Part shown: piece after piece, positions 1-5,525 of the stretch | How positions within the stretch are numbered: the stretch's first letter is position 1 | How the letters are laid out: every line of letters begins with the position of its first letter | DNA from: a bacterium | GTDB taxonomy: Bacteria; Babelota; Babeliae; Babelales; JABDEC01 | Direction of reading: 5' to 3' | NCBI GenBank assembly: GCA_947481115.1 | Contig: CANKEI010000034.1 | Span: 1 to 9,737, forward strand | DNA length: 9,737 nucleotides | Notes under the pieces: generated by a model | What the model was told of the DNA's origin: nothing | Database searches by the model: none | Seen by the model: only the letters and a program-made list of their open reading frames with translations | Position numbers and translations under genes: made by a program

Positions 1-425
1 TAATCTTAGATTCTGTAACGCATGCACATGAATTAAAACACTTAGAGTTTCATTTTGTCGAATTACCCAAATTCACGAAACAGCTCGATCAATTGGATAA
101 TATTTTAGAAAAATGGGTCTATTTCATGAAAAATGCTGAGCATCTACAATCTATACCAACTTCTTTTAAAGAAAAAGAACTCACCGATGCCTTTAATATC
201 TTAGCGCAAAGTAATTGGTCTAAACCTGAATTAGAAAGTTATGACCGTTATCTAGATAATATTCGTTCAGAGATGAATCAACTTGATACGGCTGAGGCTA
301 AAGGCAAAACAAAAAGATCGATTGAGATTGCCATTAAGATGCTAAAGGCTAACGCCAATGCAGATGCAATAGCTGAACTAACTGATTTGAGTATCGAACA
401 AATTAAGCAGCTGAAGCATAAATAA
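1..425 (+). CDS. Rpn-family recombination-promoting nuclease/putative transposase, C-terminal part (5' end outside window)
   Basis: The frame is open from the first base to the TAA at 423-425, so the gene begins before the window; the ATG at 93 is internal. About 141 residues are visible. They match the C-terminal half of the complete paralogue at 5526-6374 nearly residue for residue at first and diverge more toward the end. The N-terminal PD-(D/E)XK nuclease core would lie upstream and is not visible, so activity cannot be judged. Compared with the paralogue, this copy lacks four codons (12 bp) in the charged Lys/Glu/Gly-rich segment near base 302, a stretch that commonly varies in this family. 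It also stops one codon earlier. The stop lies at the boundary with the hisS-derived repeat and seems to be supplied by it. The gene is convergent with the hisS fragment one base away. Family assignment rests on the similarity to the full copy. Confidence 0.85.
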   Translation, partial: ILDSVTHAHELKHLEFHFVELPKFTKQLDQLDNILEKWVYFMKNAEHLQSIPTSFKEKELTDAFNILAQSNWSKPELESYDRYLDNIRSEMNQLDTAEAKGKTKRSIEIAIKMLKANANADAIAELTDLSIEQIKQLKHK

Positions 426-753
426 CTTAAACCGAGTGTAGTAAATAACTAGCTAGTTCAACCTGTTTAATTATTTCTTCAGTGCCATTGGACATATTTT
501 TAATAGTCACGACGTGAGCTTGTTGTTCTGATTCGCCAATTAAAAGGGCAAATTTAGCACCAAGACGATTAGCTTTACGCATCATACTTTTAACCGAAGT
601 TTGTTCCAACAGCAGATCAATACATAAATTTTTATGATTTAATTCTTGGGCCAATAAAAGGGCCATGGTAGTTTGCGCTGGGGTTAGGGGCAAAATTACA
701 ATTAAAGCAGGTTTAGTTGGTAAATTTAAATTATCAGTTTGGGCTTCAAGTAG
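420..753. repeat. Direct repeat copy A: hisS 3' end (about 330 bp)
   Basis: This block matches 2261-2594 at a constant offset of 1841 bp, in the same orientation. Over 427-733 I count five mismatches by eye (491, 492, 504, 609, 691). The last 20 bases (734-753) hold seven more, then similarity stops. At the left, the repeat begins in a short AAATAA shared with the preceding Rpn gene. With copy B it brackets the TS-like and Nudix genes. Confidence 0.9.
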
Positions 754-756
754 TTT
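427..756 (-). pseudogene. Truncated hisS copy, C-terminal anticodon-binding domain only
   Basis: The minus strand encodes a near-perfect copy of residues 317-424 of the intact HisRS at 2268-3542. It is open from an in-frame TAA at 757-759 to the shared stop at 427-429. It holds only the C-terminal anticodon-binding domain; the whole class II catalytic core (motifs 1-3) is missing, so it cannot aminoacylate tRNA. The only usable start inside is a TTG at 691-693, which is simply an internal Leu codon of hisS, and no ribosome binding site or promoter is evident. I therefore call it a pseudogene fragment. The few substitutions against the intact gene (for example Ser for Val near the end) point to a recent duplication. 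Free-standing HisRS-like domains exist (HisZ is a paralogue of the catalytic core), but nothing here suggests selection for a separate protein. Confidence 0.9.
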
Positions 757-806
757 TTAAATATAAGCCCCTCTTTATTTACAGATATCACAGTTGCCAA
801 TTCTAT

Positions 807-836
807 TTGAATTAAAAATAGTTAAAAATATATAGA
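807..836 (+). promoter_or_regulatory. Possible promoter for the TS-like/Nudix pair
   Basis: TTGAAT at 807-812 and TATAGA at 831-836 are separated by 18 bp in a very AT-rich gap. Each box matches about four of six sigma-70 consensus bases. A second -10-like box, TATACT, lies at 885-890 without a good -35; a transcript from it would begin very near the ATG at 902. In sequence this AT-rich, such matches are weak evidence. Confidence 0.3.
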
Positions 837-901
837 CTTTATGACGCTATTAGATTAGCATTATAAGCGTAATTTTAATCATTTTATACTTCGAGTCGCA
901 T

Positions 902-1882
902 ATGCTTAACAATGCTTATGGAATATTTGCTTTATTTCAATTAGTGAATTTTGTATATTTTGGTAGTTTTGCTGAGGCAGATTTGAAAAGAATTTCTAGG
1001 CAATATACGGCACCAGTTACCATCGTTGGTGATAATGTCGATGATTTGGTTGTAAAAGGAGTTAGGCACATTAAAGATGAAGGAGAGCGTTTTAATGCGC
1101 GTGCAGGTTCCGGGCAGCAAGCTTATGATGTATCATATGTTTTATTGAATCCGAATAATAGATTACATTTAATTCGTAAGCCAAAATCTGTGCGATACTT
1201 TTCAAGAGAATTGGTGGCTTATTTTAATGGTAGTTTAGATGTAAACGCTGGACTTGCTCAAGCATCGCCTTTTTGGAAAACATTAGCAGACAAAGATGGT
1301 AAAATTGCGTCTAATTATGGTTATTATGTATTTCATCAAAGAGTTCCTGAGACTGGGAATAAAACGCAATATGAATGGGTTATTGATAATTTAGTCAATA
1401 ATCTTGATTCAAGAAAAGCTTTTATTAATATAAATCAGCCAATGCATAAAATAAAAGAAAGTAAGGATTTTCCTTGCACGCTTGGAATGCAATTTTTTGT
1501 AAGAGATAACAATCTTTGTTGTATAGTTTCTTCTAGAAGTACGGATGTATATACAGGTTTACCATACGACATGGGATTTTTTTCTTTTGTTGCTGAATTA
1601 GTTTATAAAGACCTTAAAGAGAAATTGCCAGAAGAACAATCTAAAAATTTAAGATTAGGCACGATAGTTATGAAAGCGAATTTTACTCAGATTTATGATA
1701 AAACGCGTGATGCAGCATTAGACGTATTAAATTGTACTTCCAGTGATTGTGATGATAGAATGCCTACAATAGAAAATGCGCAAGAAACATTAAAAGATAT
1801 CTATAATCAAACTTATAATACACCAGTAATGCAATGGATTTATAAACATGCTGAATTACCTAAAACAAACACCATCAAATAA
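902..1882 (+). CDS. Divergent thymidylate synthase-superfamily protein, probably a (d)CMP hydroxymethylase-like enzyme
   Basis: The protein has 326 residues. From about residue 45 it follows the thymidylate synthase (TS) fold. It has an N-terminal Arg/Gly segment (R67), the EL..YF.G helix (E103, G110), an FW pair (W125), NYGYYV (139-143), SRK (170-172), the catalytic Pro-Cys (P191, C192) and RSTD-VYTGLPYD (212-223). Spacing from the catalytic Cys to RSxD (20) and on to the last residue of that box (11) equals that of E. coli TS. That last residue is Asp223, where TS has Asn177, the base-recognition residue; Asp there is typical of dCMP/CMP hydroxymethylases. The TS His207 position appears to be Gln263, with Tyr265 retained. 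The C-terminus does not resemble TS. It would transfer a one-carbon unit from methylene-tetrahydrofolate to C5 of a pyrimidine nucleotide; the cytosine preference is inferred. The ATG at 902 has only GAG upstream and adds a hydrophobic leader. A TTG at 983 (residue 28) has TGAGG five bases before it and may be the true start. The last 35 bp overlap the Nudix gene. Confidence 0.75.
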   Translation: MLNNAYGIFALFQLVNFVYFGSFAEADLKRISRQYTAPVTIVGDNVDDLVVKGVRHIKDEGERFNARAGSGQQAYDVSYVLLNPNNRLHLIRKPKSVRYFSRELVAYFNGSLDVNAGLAQASPFWKTLADKDGKIASNYGYYVFHQRVPETGNKTQYEWVIDNLVNNLDSRKAFININQPMHKIKESKDFPCTLGMQFFVRDNNLCCIVSSRSTDVYTGLPYDMGFFSFVAELVYKDLKEKLPEEQSKNLRLGTIVMKANFTQIYDKTRDAALDVLNCTSSDCDDRMPTIENAQETLKDIYNQTYNTPVMQWIYKHAELPKTNTIK

Positions 1883-2282
1883 AAAATTGATTGCTGCAGC
1901 TATCATCGAATGCGATGGTAAAATTTTAATTGCCCAAAGAGCAAAAAAAGACAGCTTATTAGGTAAGTGGGAGTTTCCGGGTGGAAAAGTCGAAGCTGGT
2001 GAAACATTATCAGAATGTTTAAGACGCGAATTGCTAGAAGAGTTAGGTATTCAAGCAAAAGTTGGTGAATATTTTTGTACCAGCTCTTTTGAATATCAAG
2101 ATGTGCTTTTTGATATGCATGTTTTTAGAGTACCAAGTTTTACGGGTACTCTTGTATTACATGAGCATTCTGCAATCACCTGGGTAACAGCTGATGAATT
2201 ATCACAGTATGATATGCCTGAGCCTGATCTGCCAATTGTAAAGTTGCTACAAGATCAAAAAAATAATTTAAACCGAGTGTAG
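1848..2282 (+). CDS. Nudix hydrolase, MutT/NudG-type nucleoside triphosphate pyrophosphohydrolase
   Basis: The 144-residue protein has a perfect Nudix box (G46-x5-E52-x7-R60-E61-L-x-E64-E65-x-G67-I68). It is preceded by WEFPGGKVE and followed late by an EH..ITW...EL pattern, as in the MutT/NudG group of (d)NTP pyrophosphohydrolases. These enzymes cleave NTPs to NMP and pyrophosphate: MutT acts on 8-oxo-dGTP, while E. coli NudG prefers CTP/dCTP and 5-substituted dCTPs. Substrate cannot be read from sequence. The start lies inside the TS-like gene (35-bp overlap, different frame) and has no clear ribosome binding site, which suggests translational coupling and a shared task. The last five codons and the stop (2268-2282) lie within the hisS repeat, so the C-terminus was created or fixed by that junction, and the gene overlaps hisS tail to tail by 15 bp. 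The alternative is plain 8-oxo-dGTP sanitation with chance adjacency. Confidence 0.9.
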   Translation: MLNYLKQTPSNKKLIAAAIIECDGKILIAQRAKKDSLLGKWEFPGGKVEAGETLSECLRRELLEELGIQAKVGEYFCTSSFEYQDVLFDMHVFRVPSFTGTLVLHEHSAITWVTADELSQYDMPEPDLPIVKLLQDQKNNLNRV

Positions 2283-2594
2283 TAAATAACTAGCTAGTTC
2301 AACCTGTTTAATTATTTCTTCAGTGCCATTGACCATATTTTTAACAGTCACGACGTGAGCTTGTTGTTCTGATTCGCCAATTAAAAGGGCAAATTTAGCA
2401 CCAAGACGATTAGCTTTACGCATCATACTTTTAACCGAAGTTTGTTCCAGCAGCAGATCAATACATAAATTTTTATGATTTAATTCTTGGGCCAATAAAA
2501 GGGCCATGGTAGTTTGCGCTGGGGTTAGGGGTAAAATTACAATTAAAGCAGGTTTAGTTGGTAAATTTAAATTACTAGCCTGGGTTTCGAGTAA
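2261..2594. repeat. Direct repeat copy B: 3' end of intact hisS
   Basis: This is the partner of 420-753 and contains the last 108 codons of the functional hisS. The flanking AAATAA at 2261-2266 is shared with copy A, whereas sequence further left is unrelated (Nudix gene here, Rpn gene there). Recombination between the two copies would remove about 1.84 kb carrying the TS-like and Nudix genes and leave one intact hisS. Confidence 0.9.
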
Positions 2595-3542
2595 TAAAAT
2601 TAAACGTTCGATGCCAATTCCGGCGCCGACTGACGGATAATCTTGTTTGGCACCAATTAAACTGGCTAGTTGATCGTAACGGCCACCACCGCAAAAACTA
2701 TTTTGAGCGCCCAGATCAGTACTCACAAATTCAAAAACGGTTTTATTATAATAATCTAGACCACGCACTAATGTCGGTTTATAAACAAACGAAATCGAAA
2801 GTAATGCTAGCTGTTGCTGAAGCAATTCCCATTCAGTTTTAGACTCTGATGATAAAGAGTCAGTAATTACTGGGGCAGCTTCGTAAGCTGCTTGGCACGT
2901 CGGGCTTTTGCAGTCAAAAATTCTGAGTGGGTTCTTAGATTTACGAACGCGACAAGTTTCACAAATTTGAGCATTGATTTGTTGTAAAAAATTAACTAGT
3001 TCTAGGCGATATCTAGCGCGATCTTCTGGTGCGCCTAAAAAATTTAGCTGCAAAGCATAGTTACTTAATTTTAATTTATTTTTAAAGAAACTATCTAGCA
3101 TGCCAATAAACCTGACATCTTCAGAAATATTACTAGAATCGATAATCTCTAAACTAATCTGATGGAATTGTCTAAAGCGACCTTTTTGGGGCCGTTCATA
3201 ACGAAACATAGGTCCATAAGTAAACGCCTTCCAGGGTGCTGGCATGCTGTGATATAAGTCGTTTTCTAAGTAAGCCCGCATCATCGGGGCCGTATGCTCT
3301 GGACGCAAGCAGATCGCTTCTTCGTCTTTGTGTTCACCATGTTGGAGAATCGTAAACATCTCTTTGCTGACTACGTCAGTATGTTCGCCAACAGTGCGTT
3401 TAAATAATTCTGTCGGTTCTAAAATAGGGGTAGCTACTTCTTGAAAATTATATTCAGTGAGATGGGTTTTAGCTTGGGCAACAATGAAATTAAACAGTTC
3501 TAAGTTGATAAAGTCCTGTGTGCCCTTGATTCTATTGATCAT
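2268..3542 (-). CDS. hisS: Histidyl-tRNA synthetase
   Basis: This 424-residue protein is a full-length class II HisRS, which charges tRNA-His with histidine in the cytoplasm. Visible landmarks are motif 1 (about 38-64, with GEHTDVVSKEM), motif 2 (110-128, GPMFRYERPQKGRFRQFHQ, with R114), the histidine-specific RGLDYYN (260-266), GGGRYD (285-290), motif 3 (GIGIER, 308-313) and the C-terminal anticodon-binding domain (about 330-424). The segment between motifs 2 and 3 has four cysteines (194, 197, 211, 216) around an NPLRIFDCK box; paired CxxC spacing allows metal binding, but that is inference. The ATG at 3540-3542 gives the usual N-terminus; the only purine-rich site, GGGG, is about 16 bases upstream, too far for a good Shine-Dalgarno. 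The 3' end overlaps the Nudix gene by 15 bp and has a broken copy at 427-756. The gene is divergent from the membrane protein at 3728. Confidence 0.98.
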   Translation of the reverse strand: MINRIKGTQDFINLELFNFIVAQAKTHLTEYNFQEVATPILEPTELFKRTVGEHTDVVSKEMFTILQHGEHKDEEAICLRPEHTAPMMRAYLENDLYHSMPAPWKAFTYGPMFRYERPQKGRFRQFHQISLEIIDSSNISEDVRFIGMLDSFFKNKLKLSNYALQLNFLGAPEDRARYRLELVNFLQQINAQICETCRVRKSKNPLRIFDCKSPTCQAAYEAAPVITDSLSSESKTEWELLQQQLALLSISFVYKPTLVRGLDYYNKTVFEFVSTDLGAQNSFCGGGRYDQLASLIGAKQDYPSVGAGIGIERLILLLETQASNLNLPTKPALIVILPLTPAQTTMALLLAQELNHKNLCIDLLLEQTSVKSMMRKANRLGAKFALLIGESEQQAHVVTVKNMVNGTEEIIKQVELASYLLHSV

Positions 3543-3578
3543 AGTTTAAATCTTTTACCCCAAGTTAATTTATTTAAA

Positions 3579-3584
3579 ATTATA
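3579..3584 (-). promoter_or_regulatory. Possible hisS -10 box
   Basis: A perfect TATAAT reads on the minus strand 37 bases upstream of the hisS ATG, in the divergent gap. No convincing -35 box stands at 16-19 bp, so the call rests on the -10 alone in very AT-rich sequence. Confidence 0.3.
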
Positions 3585-3718
3585 TTTTGTGTTTATAAAT
3601 TTAAATTAACAGGATTTTCTATTTTGGGAAACGTTAGGTGAAATATCTGTTAACCATTGTTTTTTATTCTTATCACATTATATATTTTCTCCAGACAATA
3701 TTATCATTAATTAAAATC

Positions 3719-3722
3719 GGAG
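3719..3722 (+). promoter_or_regulatory. Ribosome binding site that sets the start of the membrane protein
   Basis: GGAG lies five bases before the ATG at 3728. The longer reading from a GTG at 3638 would add 30 residues but lacks a clear binding site. I therefore place the start at 3728. Confidence 0.7.
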
Positions 3723-3727
3723 ATGCT

Positions 3728-4669
3728 ATGATACTATCGAAAACTATCGGACAAGTCTTACTCAGCCTAATAATTCTGATATTATTGCCCATTACTACCA
3801 ATTATATCAGTGAAAATTTACTTAATACACGGTCACAACAATTAGTACAAATAACTATCAAAGACGGTCATTCACACTATTCAGAACAAACTACAGCAGC
3901 TGAATTTACTAAACTACAAAAACTGGATACAGCTAATTATTATCAGTATCGAGATCGCGTTTATCGTACCAAAATGATACTTATTAGCATCACTGGTTTA
4001 GCAGCGATTGTTGCTGGCATTTTTTTCAGTGTTTTGCCAGCGATCAGTCTCGGTCTAATTTTAGGTGGCACACTCAGTTTAGCCATTCAAGACATGTATT
4101 ATTGGTTGCCTAAATTCACCACCATCAGATTTAGCGTACTATTATTAGCACTTTTACTCCTGTTAATCATGAGTTTTAGATTAGCCCGAAATAAGCACCC
4201 AGAGACACTAAAGCAAGTTGCTATTGGCCTGGCCATCATAATATTATTGCCTACGATTTCCTACATTGCTCCACGGCTAATATTGACACAACCAGATACT
4301 TACAACTTTCATCTTAATTCACAGGGATTGTCCGACAATGCTATGGCACAACAAGACGAACTTGATAGGCAACAGTTTGATGTATATAAGGCCAAATTAG
4401 TACGCTTAGACAGAATTGTAGGCATATCACTAGATATAATTGCAATCACAGCCAGCTTATTCGTTACCCAAATCCCATTTCTAGCTATTAGCTTAATTTT
4501 AGGGGGCGCCGCTTGTTTATTCAGCGCATTAAAAATACACTCATTTTTGGGTTATAAACTGCTAAGTCTAAATTTTCATCCCATATTTAATCTGTTAATT
4601 TTAGCTTGTTTAATGACACTAACTATTGGTCTATTTATACGGTTCAGGGTGATTAATTTTCGCCGTTAA
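3728..4669 (+). CDS. Integral membrane protein of two tandem four-helix repeats, unknown function
   Basis: I do not recognise the family. The 313-residue protein has about eight hydrophobic helices arranged as two copies of one unit: helix, soluble segment of about 55 residues, two closely spaced helices, then a fourth helix. Unit 1 helices lie near 8-27, 83-103, 105-127 and 133-153; unit 2 near 164-184, 229-248, 250-270 and 284-305. Matching landmarks include ILLP (18-21 and 172-175), an LD...YxxxxxR stretch before the second helix, and LILGG (110-114 and 256-260). The period is about 150 residues. There is no N-terminal signal peptide apart from the first helix and no obvious catalytic motif. 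The soluble segments are rich in Gln, Asp and Tyr. The start at 3728 is preferred because of its GGAG. It is divergent from hisS and followed by a hairpin at 4692. A transporter-like or scaffold role is possible but unsupported. Confidence 0.8.
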   Translation: MILSKTIGQVLLSLIILILLPITTNYISENLLNTRSQQLVQITIKDGHSHYSEQTTAAEFTKLQKLDTANYYQYRDRVYRTKMILISITGLAAIVAGIFFSVLPAISLGLILGGTLSLAIQDMYYWLPKFTTIRFSVLLLALLLLLIMSFRLARNKHPETLKQVAIGLAIIILLPTISYIAPRLILTQPDTYNFHLNSQGLSDNAMAQQDELDRQQFDVYKAKLVRLDRIVGISLDIIAITASLFVTQIPFLAISLILGGAACLFSALKIHSFLGYKLLSLNFHPIFNLLILACLMTLTIGLFIRFRVINFRR

Positions 4670-4691
4670 AACACGTATATCCTGATATTTA

Positions 4692-4726
4692 AATTGGCGG
4701 GGCTTATAATTTGAACTCCGCCAATT
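4692..4726 (+). terminator. Hairpin after the membrane-protein gene, possible terminator
   Basis: The arms 4692-4700 and 4718-4726 pair perfectly (AATTGGCGG/CCGCCAATT). A G-T wobble and one G-C pair extend the stem inward, leaving a 13-base loop. It starts 23 bases after the stop of the 3728 gene, a typical terminator position, but no run of T follows on either strand. It may end transcription in another way or stabilise the 3' end. Confidence 0.5.
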
Positions 4727-4742
4727 ACATTAAATAAGTAGT

Positions 4743-4859
4743 TGGAAATTAAAAAAAGGTGAAAAGGCAATCAATAAAGCTAAACTGGAACAGATTTATG
4801 CCACTTTATTAAAGCATAAAACCATTCGCGAAGCTGATTTCTACGATCTAATTGCTTAG
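4743..4859 (+). pseudogene. Short coding remnant of unknown origin
   Basis: A frame from 4743 to a TAG at 4857-4859 encodes about 38 residues with protein-like composition, including KLEQIYATLL and TIREADFYDLI, an amphipathic helical pattern. It has no ATG, GTG or TTG start, because a stop lies just upstream at about 4731-4733. It is probably the 3' end of a decayed gene, or chance. I do not recognise a family. Confidence 0.3.
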
Positions 4860-4894
4860 TAGCCCTAATACAGGAATTATTGCTTTGATAACAC

Positions 4895-4934
4895 CATTAG
4901 GCCAGCTAAGTTATAATTCTAAACTGGCCTAATG
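4895..4934. repeat. Inverted repeat with 11-bp perfect arms
   Basis: CATTAGGCCAG at 4895-4905 is the exact reverse complement of 4924-4934, with an 18-base loop. It lies just beyond the 3' end of the minus-strand peptide gene (stop at 4966), so it could end that transcript. No T-run follows. Its loop shares TTATAATT with the loop of the hairpin at 4692. Confidence 0.6.
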
Positions 4935-4965
4935 ATTTCTGATACCTAAGATTACTTTTTAACTT

Positions 4966-5178
4966 TTAATCATTTTCACAGTTATCACCGGAAGTATGAT
5001 GTTGACCATCTGGACAAGCACACTGGCCGCCGAAAGCAAGAACGCCACAAGTGAGAGTTCCACAACATCCGTGCCACATATCACATTCCTGTTGCCAGTG
5101 AAGACAGTCTCCTAATAAATCTGTTTCAACAAAAGCCATAGAACTCAGTAACAGTAAACCTAACAATAATTTCTTCAT
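4966..5178 (-). CDS. Small secreted cysteine-rich peptide, knottin-like
   Basis: The 70-residue product starts with MKKLLLGLLLLSSMAF, a typical Sec signal peptide with two Lys and a Leu-rich core. The remaining portion has eight cysteines (25, 32, 38, 39, 44, 53, 55, 67) in the pattern C-x6-C-x5-CC-x4-C-x8-C-x-C-x11-C. The first six satisfy the general spacing of inhibitor cystine knot peptides, and an even count suits four disulfides. LLGDC is not a good lipobox because Asp precedes the Cys. Export would put it in the oxidising periplasm or outside the cell, where it might act as a stable effector, toxin or inhibitor; this is inference. I chose the ATG at 5176-5178 because GGAG at 5188-5191 is nine bases upstream; an ATG at 5184 gives 72 residues with a three-base spacing. 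Earlier in-frame starts would bury the signal peptide. It stands alone between two plus-strand genes. Confidence 0.7.
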   Translation of the reverse strand: MKKLLLGLLLLSSMAFVETDLLGDCLHWQQECDMWHGCCGTLTCGVLAFGGQCACPDGQHHTSGDNCEND

Positions 5179-5268
5179 AGACATAATCTCCATTTCAGTA
5201 AAAACCCAGGCCCTTGGAATTATAAATTTTGGGCCCATATTAATTCTTACTGTAATATAAGCTTAGCT

Positions 5269-5283
5269 GAGAGAGAGAGAGAG
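5269..5283. repeat. (GA)7 dinucleotide tract
   Basis: Seven GA units plus a final G form a simple repeat about 90 bp upstream of the peptide start, in its probable promoter region. Read on the peptide strand it is a CT tract. Such tracts can change length by slippage. Confidence 0.95.
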
Positions 5284-5443
5284 TAAATAGTTTGGATTGT
5301 TTTTGTTGCAAATAGCCATTAGATCAGGGTTTTGAATGATTAGCTTTTCGCACGATTTTAATTTTCAGTGGAGCAAAAAGGGGCTTATTTAGGGGTTTCT
5401 TGAAGTTCTGCGTTATCTATTATCAACCCCAAAAAGCAAGTAA

Positions 5444-5473
5444 TTGAACTATTAGCCCATCTGATGCTATGCT
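5444..5473 (+). promoter_or_regulatory. Possible promoter of the complete Rpn gene
   Basis: TTGAAC at 5444-5449 and TATGCT at 5468-5473 are 18 bp apart, and the second has a TG two bases before it (extended -10 type). The boxes lie about 50 bp before the Rpn start. Each matches about four of six consensus bases. Confidence 0.35.
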
Positions 5474-5525
5474 AAAAGTACTCAGATATAAAATTTTATG
5501 ACCTATTGGTAACCAGGAGCCAAAT

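Larger units (their letters stand above)
5179..5525. other. Divergent intergenic region between the cysteine-rich peptide and the complete Rpn gene
   Basis: This gap holds the upstream sequence of both genes. On the peptide side are GGAG (5188-5191), a minus-strand TATAAT (the ATTATA at 5218-5223 on the plus strand), a GGGCCC palindrome and the (GA)7 tract. On the Rpn side are the putative promoter at 5444-5473 and AGGAG at 5515-5519. I see no RNA gene or further coding sequence. Confidence 0.6.

Noticed and set aside
93..425. A short 110-residue gene starting at ATG 93
   Set aside because: The frame is open and homologous to the Rpn paralogue from base 1, so the ATG is internal and the gene is cut by the window edge.
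427..693. Separate 88-residue gene starting at TTG 693
   Set aside because: It is an internal stretch of a truncated hisS copy; the TTG is an ordinary Leu codon, and homology continues upstream in frame to 753.
757..775. Similarity between the sequence just past the hisS fragment and the reverse complement of 5376-5391 (ATAAGCCCCT core)
   Set aside because: Only about 15 bases with mismatches, in low-complexity AT-rich surroundings; too short to claim a shared element.
3638..3727. A 30-residue N-terminal extension of the membrane protein from GTG 3638
   Set aside because: The ATG at 3728 has a well-placed GGAG; the extension lacks a clear binding site and is not part of the internal repeat.
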